In this document: in pieces, positions 35,320-39,380 of the stretch | How the letters are laid out: every line of letters starts with the position of its first letter | Numbering within the stretch: the first letter of the stretch is position 1 | NCBI GenBank assembly: GCA_020720385.1 | Contig: DYOR01000019.1 | Span: 1 to 39,380, forward strand | Direction of reading: 5' to 3' | Source: Rubrivivax sp. | GTDB taxonomy: Bacteria > Pseudomonadota > Gammaproteobacteria > Burkholderiales > Burkholderiaceae_C | Length of the DNA stretch: 39,380 bases | Translations under genes and position numbers: made by a program | Notes under the pieces: generated by a model | Database searches by the model: none | The model's input: the letters and a program-made list of their open reading frames with translations, nothing else | Told to the model about the DNA's origin: nothing

Positions 35320-36567
35320 ATGATCCTCAATGCCATCTGGGTCGCCTTCATCCTGGTCGGCTTCGTGGCAGCGCTGGTCCAGCTGGCGCAGGGCGACGCG
35401 GCCATCTTCACCAAGGTGCTCGCGGGGCTGTTCGATACCGCCAAGACGGGCTTCGACATCTCGCTCGGGCTGGTGGGGGTGATGAGCCTGTGGCTGGGCC
35501 TCATGAAGGTCGGCGAGCGGGCGGGGATGATCGCGCTCTTCGCGCGCGCCATGGACCCGCTCTTCCGGCGCCTGTTCCCGGACATCCCGCGCGGCCACGC
35601 GGCCGGCGGCAGCATCGTCATGAACTTCAGCGCCAACATGCTCGGGCTGGACAACGCCGCCACGCCGCTTGGGCTGAAGGCCATGCGCGAGTTGCAGGAG
35701 ATCAACCCCGTCAAGGACGTGGCGAGCAACCCGATGATCATGTTCCTGGTGCTCAACACCGCGGGCATCACGCTCATCCCGACCTCGGTGATCGCCATCC
35801 GCCAGGCCATCGCCGCCGAGCAGGGGCTGGCGGGCTTCAACGGCGCGGACATCTTCCTGCCCACGCTCATCGGCACCTTCATCTCCTTCGTCGCCGGGCT
35901 GGTGGCGGTGGCCTGGGTGCAGAAGATCCGCCTGCTGCAGTGGCCCCTCATGCTCTTCTTCGGCGGCTTCGCGGCGCTGATGGCGGCGCTGTACCTGGGT
36001 CTGCGCGGCCTGCCCGCGGCGCAGATGGCGCAGGCCATCGGCCTGCTCGGCAGCGCGGTGATCTTCGGCGTCATCGTGCTCTTCGTCGCCGCCGGGGCGC
36101 TGCGCCGCGTGAACGTCTACGAGGCCTTCGTCGAAGGCGCCAAGGACGGCTTCGGCGTCGCCATCCAGATCGTGCCCTACCTCATCGCCATCCTCGTGGC
36201 GATCTCGGTCTTCCGCGTCACCGGCTGCATGGACTACCTGGTGCGCGGCATCGCCGCGGCGGTGGCCGCGCTGGGGCTGAATACCGACTTCGTGCCGGCG
36301 CTGCCGGTGGGGCTGATGAAGACGCTCTCGGGCAGCGGCGCGCGCGGGCTGATGGTCGACGTGATGAAGACCTACGGCGTGGAGTCGTTCCAGGGCAAGC
36401 TGGCGGCCATCATCCAGGGTTCGACCGAAACCACCTTCTACGTGCTGGCGGTGTACTTCGGCAGCGTCAACATCCGCCAGACGCGCTACGCGCTGAGCTG
36501 CGGCTTGTTCGCCGATTTCGTCGGCCTGGTGGGCGCCATCCTGGTGGGCTACGCCTTCTACCACTGA
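35320..36567 (+). CDS. SpmA/SpmB-like nucleoside recognition domain membrane protein
   Basis: This 415-aa polytopic protein carries two Gate (nucleoside recognition) domains. The SpmA-like half includes GLFDTAKTGFDISLGLVGVM, GGSIVMNFSANMLGLDNAAT and NPMIMFLVLNTAGITLIP. The SpmB-like half includes EAFVEGAKDGFGVAIQIVPY, LPVGLMKTLSGSGARG and IIQGSTETTFYVLAVYFGSV. In Bacillus these halves are separate spore maturation proteins; fused versions are common in non-sporulating proteobacteria and are of unknown role, possibly transport. The start ATG 35320 has no strong ribosome-binding site but fits the family N-terminus. Confidence 0.88.
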   Translation: MILNAIWVAFILVGFVAALVQLAQGDAAIFTKVLAGLFDTAKTGFDISLGLVGVMSLWLGLMKVGERAGMIALFARAMDPLFRRLFPDIPRGHAAGGSIVMNFSANMLGLDNAATPLGLKAMRELQEINPVKDVASNPMIMFLVLNTAGITLIPTSVIAIRQAIAAEQGLAGFNGADIFLPTLIGTFISFVAGLVAVAWVQKIRLLQWPLMLFFGGFAALMAALYLGLRGLPAAQMAQAIGLLGSAVIFGVIVLFVAAGALRRVNVYEAFVEGAKDGFGVAIQIVPYLIAILVAISVFRVTGCMDYLVRGIAAAVAALGLNTDFVPALPVGLMKTLSGSGARGLMVDVMKTYGVESFQGKLAAIIQGSTETTFYVLAVYFGSVNIRQTRYALSCGLFADFVGLVGAILVGYAFYH

Positions 36568-36733
36568 GGTGGCGGCGGTCGGCGCGCGCGGGTGAGCCCG
36601 CGCCCCAGCACCTGGGGGGGCGAGGGTGAATCTCGGGGTAGGCGCACGCCGGCCTGGCCCACAAGATGTTCCGGGCCAGCGGTGCGTTCTTGCTTCCCTG
36701 GCACGTCGAACCCAACTCCTGGAGGAAGCCTAA

Positions 36734-37954
36734 ATGAAGCGAGTGCATGGACTGTGGTGGATCGGTCTGGCGGCGTGGGCCCTGGCCCTGCCGGCGGCGC
36801 AGGCGCAGGCGCAGGCGCAGCGCCCGCCGCGCCCGGACGGGGAGTGGAGGAAGGTGGAGAACCTGCGCCCGATCATCGGTGTCGACGGCAAGCGTCACGA
36901 AGCCACCTGCTCGGGCTATCCGGGCACCGACCCGACGTTCAGCTTCTGGGCCAAGCGCGGATCGTCGAAGAACCTCGTCGTCTACTTCGAGGGCGGCGGC
37001 GCCTGCTGGGACAGCCTGACCTGCACCTTCCCGACAGACGCCAGGCTGCCGGCGCAGGTGCCGCAGTTCTTCGTCCCCGCCGTGCCGGCGAACAACAACC
37101 CGGCCAACTACGACGGCATCTTCAAGGACGACGCGGCCAACCCGGTGAAGGACTGGAGCATCGTCTACATCCCCTATTGCACGGGCGACCTGCACGCGGG
37201 CTCGTCGACGAAGACCTACGCCAACGTCGGGCACCCGGTGTTCCCGCTGCCCTCGACCTTCGAGATCCAGCACAAGGGCTTCGACAATTTCATGGTCGTG
37301 CTCGACTGGGTGAAGAAGCACTTCAAGCACCCGCGCAACGTGCTCGTCGCCGGCTCCAGCGCCGGCGGCTATGGCGCCAGCGTCAACTTCCCCTGGGTCG
37401 CCAAGACCTTCCCGCAGGCCCACATGTCGGTGATTGCCGATGCCAGCCAGGGCGTGACGACCCCGGCCTGGGACGTGGGCACGCCGGGCCGCGGCTCGTG
37501 GAACATGCAGCTCGCGCCCTGGGTCTTCGGCAGCGACCCGTCGCAGACGCGCGGCGCCGACCTGCTGCGCGTGGCGGCCAGGGCCTATCCGCACGCCAAG
37601 GTGGCGCAGTTCACCACCGCGCTGGACGGCGTGCAGATCGGTTTCTACAGCCTGATGAAGGCCTACTACGGGCCCGGCGGCGCGTGCCCCAACCCGGCCG
37701 TCGACTGGTACCAGCAGATGAGCACGACGCTGCAGTCCTACGACGACACGCTGCGCAACTATCGCTACTACGTGGCCGCGGGGTCCTACCACACGACCCT
37801 GCGCGCGCCGACCTTCTACACCGAAGCCTCCGCCGGGCCGGTGTACAGCGAGTGGGTGGGCGACATGCTCGCCCACCGCGGCGGTAGGCATGGCCACGGC
37901 GGATGGGACGACGCGGCGTGCCCGACCTGCCTGGTGCCGCTGGCCTGCCCCTGA
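36734..37954 (+). CDS. Secreted pectinacetylesterase/Notum-like hydrolase
   Basis: This 406-aa protein has a signal peptide (LWWIGLAAWALALPAAQAQA) and GGAGGAA as ribosome-binding site. The alpha/beta hydrolase core shows YFEGGGACWD (oxyanion loop), VLVAGSSAGGYGASVN (Ser209 nucleophile in GSSAG), TTALDGVQIGFY (Asp298) and GSYHTTL (His353), the triad order of the PAE/Notum family. Several cysteines (Cys59, Cys91, Cys97, Cys149 and others) suggest disulfides. Substrates in bacteria are unknown; acyl esters of polysaccharides are plausible. A four-copy GCGCAG hexamer repeat (36797-36820) encodes the QAQAQAQ around the cleavage site. Confidence 0.82.
   Translation: MKRVHGLWWIGLAAWALALPAAQAQAQAQRPPRPDGEWRKVENLRPIIGVDGKRHEATCSGYPGTDPTFSFWAKRGSSKNLVVYFEGGGACWDSLTCTFPTDARLPAQVPQFFVPAVPANNNPANYDGIFKDDAANPVKDWSIVYIPYCTGDLHAGSSTKTYANVGHPVFPLPSTFEIQHKGFDNFMVVLDWVKKHFKHPRNVLVAGSSAGGYGASVNFPWVAKTFPQAHMSVIADASQGVTTPAWDVGTPGRGSWNMQLAPWVFGSDPSQTRGADLLRVAARAYPHAKVAQFTTALDGVQIGFYSLMKAYYGPGGACPNPAVDWYQQMSTTLQSYDDTLRNYRYYVAAGSYHTTLRAPTFYTEASAGPVYSEWVGDMLAHRGGRHGHGGWDDAACPTCLVPLACP
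36797..36820. repeat. Hexamer microsatellite (GCGCAG)4
   Basis: Four perfect copies of GCGCAG encode alternating Ala and Gln at the end of the signal peptide of the pectinacetylesterase-like protein. Copy number change would stay in frame. Confidence 0.8.
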
Positions 37955-37968
37955 AAGCCTGCCGGCGC

Positions 37969-38048
37969 TGAGCGCCCCCAGGGCCGGCCCGAGCCGGCCC
38001 GCCCCCCGTGGGGGTTCAAGCAAAGTGGCGCAGCCACATTTGCTTGAA
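37969..38048. repeat. Palindromic dispersed element, copy 4
   Basis: It starts TGAGCGCCCCCAGGGCCGGC, then GCCCCCCGTGGGGG. Perfect outer arms follow, TTCAAGCAAA (38015-38024) and TTTGCTTGAA (38039-38048), around an inner GTGG-CGCAG-CCAC stem. It lies between the convergent esterase and metallo-hydrolase genes and may act as a bidirectional terminator. Confidence 0.8.
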
Positions 38049-38083
38049 AGGCCAACCCCGCCCTGCGTGCCCGCGGACCGCGC

Positions 38084-38722
38084 TCAGGTCCCCTGCACGT
38101 AGGGGTTGGTGCGGCGCTCGCGGCCGAAGCTGCTTTCCGGGCCGTGGCCGGGGATGAACACCGTGGCATCGCCCATGGGCCACAGGCGTTCGGTGATGCT
38201 GGCGATGAGCGTGTCGTGGTCGCCGCCGGGGAAGTCGGTGCGGCCGATGCTGCCGGCAAAGAGCACGTCGCCGACGAAGGCGCGGCCTGCCTCGGCACTG
38301 TGGAAGACGACGTGCCCCGGGGTGTGGCCCGGGCAGTGGCGCACGGTCATGGTGCTGCGGCCGACCTGGACGCTGTCGCCGTCGTGCAGCCAGCGCGTGG
38401 GCGTGAAGGCCTCGACGGCGGCCAGGCCGAACTGTCGCGCCTGCTGCGCCAGCGCGTCTATCCAGAACTGGTCGCCCGGGTGCGGGCCGACGATGGGGAT
38501 GGCGAGGTCCCGCGCCAGCGCCGCCGAGCCGCCGGCATGGTCGATGTGGGCATGGGTGAGCAGGATCTGCTCGAGCGTCACCCCCAGGCGCTGCGCTGCG
38601 GCCTTGATGAGCGGCAGGTCGCCGCCGGGGTCGATGACCGCGCCCTCCATGGTCTGGTCGCACCAGACGATGGAGCAGTTCTGCTGGAAAGGTGTGACGG
38701 GGATGGTCTGGTAGCGCAGCAT
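38084..38722 (-). CDS. MBL-fold metallo-hydrolase, glyoxalase II-like
   Basis: This 212-aa protein starts MLRYQTIPVTPFQQNCSIVW. It has the metal-binding THAHIDHAGG motif (His57, His59, Asp61, His62), CPGHTPGHVVF (His133), VGDVLFAGSIGRTDFPGGD (Asp152) and IPGHGPESSFG (His193). These are all the ligands of a di-metal site. The short length and motif pattern match the YcbL-type glyoxalase II group, which hydrolyses S-lactoylglutathione-like thioesters. It lacks the C-terminal glutathione-binding domain of classic GloB. The substrate is therefore not fixed. Confidence 0.9.
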   Translation of the reverse strand: MLRYQTIPVTPFQQNCSIVWCDQTMEGAVIDPGGDLPLIKAAAQRLGVTLEQILLTHAHIDHAGGSAALARDLAIPIVGPHPGDQFWIDALAQQARQFGLAAVEAFTPTRWLHDGDSVQVGRSTMTVRHCPGHTPGHVVFHSAEAGRAFVGDVLFAGSIGRTDFPGGDHDTLIASITERLWPMGDATVFIPGHGPESSFGRERRTNPYVQGT

Positions 38723-38934
38723 GGTGCAGTGGGCCTGTTTGCAATGCAGGGTCGACTCTTCGCCCGGGTCACGCCAGCGCCTTGAGCGGGTTGAGCAAGA
38801 ACTTGCCGCCGGTGTGACGCGGCGTGTTGCGGCCAGTGTAGGCCGCGCGGCCGGGCAGGCTCAGCCCGGACCACGGAGGGTGCGGGCCTTCGGCAGGCGC
38901 CAGGCCGCGCGCAGGCGCGCCCTGGCGTCCAGGC

Positions 38935-39192
38935 TCAGCCCCCACTGAGCGCGAGCACGACGGCCACGAAGTCGTGCGGCTGCAGGGCATGCCCGAGCTC
39001 GCGCACGCCGATGCCGTTGACGAAGACGCGCAGGTTCGGCCGCAGCCGGTGCTGCTCGTCGAGCACACGGAAACGCAGTCCGGGGTAGCGGCGGTCGAGG
39101 TCTGCGAACAGACCGTCCAGCGTGTCGCCCAGCGCCTCGACCTGCGACGCGCCGGTGTACGAGCGCAGCGCGCCGGGGATCAGCACCTTCAT
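38935..39192 (-). CDS. MoaD/ThiS-like ubiquitin-fold protein
   Basis: This 85-aa protein (MKVLIPGALRSYTGASQVEA) ends FVAVVLALSGG. The beta-grasp fold with a C-terminal Gly-Gly is the mark of MoaD/ThiS sulfur carriers. RFRVLDEQHRLRPNLRVFVN and GIGVRELGHALQPHD fill the middle. No molybdopterin or thiamine genes are near. It follows a sialidase-like gene by 28 bases, so its role is probably different, perhaps a conjugated or sulfur-carrying modifier. Downstream bases 38723-38934 hold no gene I can support. Confidence 0.8.
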   Translation of the reverse strand: MKVLIPGALRSYTGASQVEALGDTLDGLFADLDRRYPGLRFRVLDEQHRLRPNLRVFVNGIGVRELGHALQPHDFVAVVLALSGG

Positions 39193-39220
39193 CGGCGCGT
39201 CTTCGTTCCAGTACCGCGAT

Positions 39221-39380
39221 TCATGCGGGCTGCACCACTTCCACGGCGTAGATCTCCGGCAGGTGCCGGGCGATGTTCGACCAGCGCGCGCCTTCCTCAT
39301 GCCCGATCCACAGCTCGCCGCTGGTGGTGCCGTCCATCGGGAAGACCCAGGCCGTGTCCGCGTCGCGCGGATGCACGACC
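39221..39380 (-). CDS. C-terminal end of a sialidase/BNR-repeat-like protein (cut by right edge)
   Basis: About 52 residues are visible before the TGA at 39223-39221: VVHPRDADTAWVFPMDGTTS, then GELWIGHEEGARWSNIARHL, PEIYAVEVVQPA. The pattern of a short strand, DPRDPDTAW-like turn and WSNIARHLP matches the end of exo-alpha-sialidase or glycosyl hydrolase-like beta-propellers with BNR repeats. The N-terminus lies outside the window. It probably forms an operon with the MoaD/ThiS-like gene. Confidence 0.6.
   Translation of the reverse strand, partial: VVHPRDADTAWVFPMDGTTSGELWIGHEEGARWSNIARHLPEIYAVEVVQPA

Noticed and set aside
38769-38934. Minus-strand frame ending GGKFLLNPLKALA between the metallo-hydrolase and the MoaD-like gene
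   Set aside because: No convincing start, mostly overlaps the MoaD-like gene out of frame, and no family recognised.

Overview
The window reads as chromosome from a high-GC betaproteobacterium of the order Burkholderiales. The evidence is near-continuous GC-rich coding, a PEP-CTERM protein, an NsrR/NnrS nitric oxide module, a DUF4331/HupE-type cluster, and a dispersed palindromic element of a kind I associate with Comamonadaceae-like genomes. No rRNA, tRNA, CRISPR array, integrase or transposase was seen. Gene ends rest on reading frames, start codons and spacing; names rest on motif recognition without database searches.

Layout. 1-2663: an Lrp/AsnC regulator, open at the left edge, diverges from glmS. 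2776-3759: a DUF3592 membrane protein. 4229-8977: a four-gene operon of DUF4331, PEP-CTERM, TPR and HupE/UreJ_2-like proteins. It converges with an 8958-11082 operon of cupin, ECF sigma factor and double-cupin protein. The same motif, GCATCC-N16-CGTA, lies upstream of both operons and of a third transcript heading to an SRPBCC protein, so this looks like one small ECF regulon with its regulator in the middle. 12048-14050: DUF2249 protein, NnrS and NsrR. 14122-14402: two abutting gene relics next to an intact DUF3297 gene. 14827-15732: a predicted haloacetate dehalogenase.

15784-29486 is the most unusual part: a minus-strand operon of four giant proteins (646, 1593, 1188 and 1120 aa) with gaps of 12-26 bases. 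They have no evident signal peptides or membrane helices and no catalytic motifs I can name. The first gene encodes a DUF6603-type beta-rich protein; the other three I know only as conserved hypothetical families. The set looks like one multi-component machine of unknown function and is the best candidate for an undescribed system.

29839-32959 (+) encodes two translationally coupled TPR proteins and a probable lipoprotein. 32969-35094 (-) is a coupled pair: a TIR-domain protein with a WxxxE motif and an exported two-DTG aspartic-protease-like protein with a PDZ domain, possibly a defence or signalling pair. 35320-37954 (+): a SpmA/SpmB-like fusion and a secreted pectinacetylesterase/Notum-like hydrolase. 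38084-39380 (-): a metallo-beta-lactamase hydrolase, a MoaD/ThiS-like protein, and the C-terminus of a probable sialidase-like repeat protein cut by the right edge.
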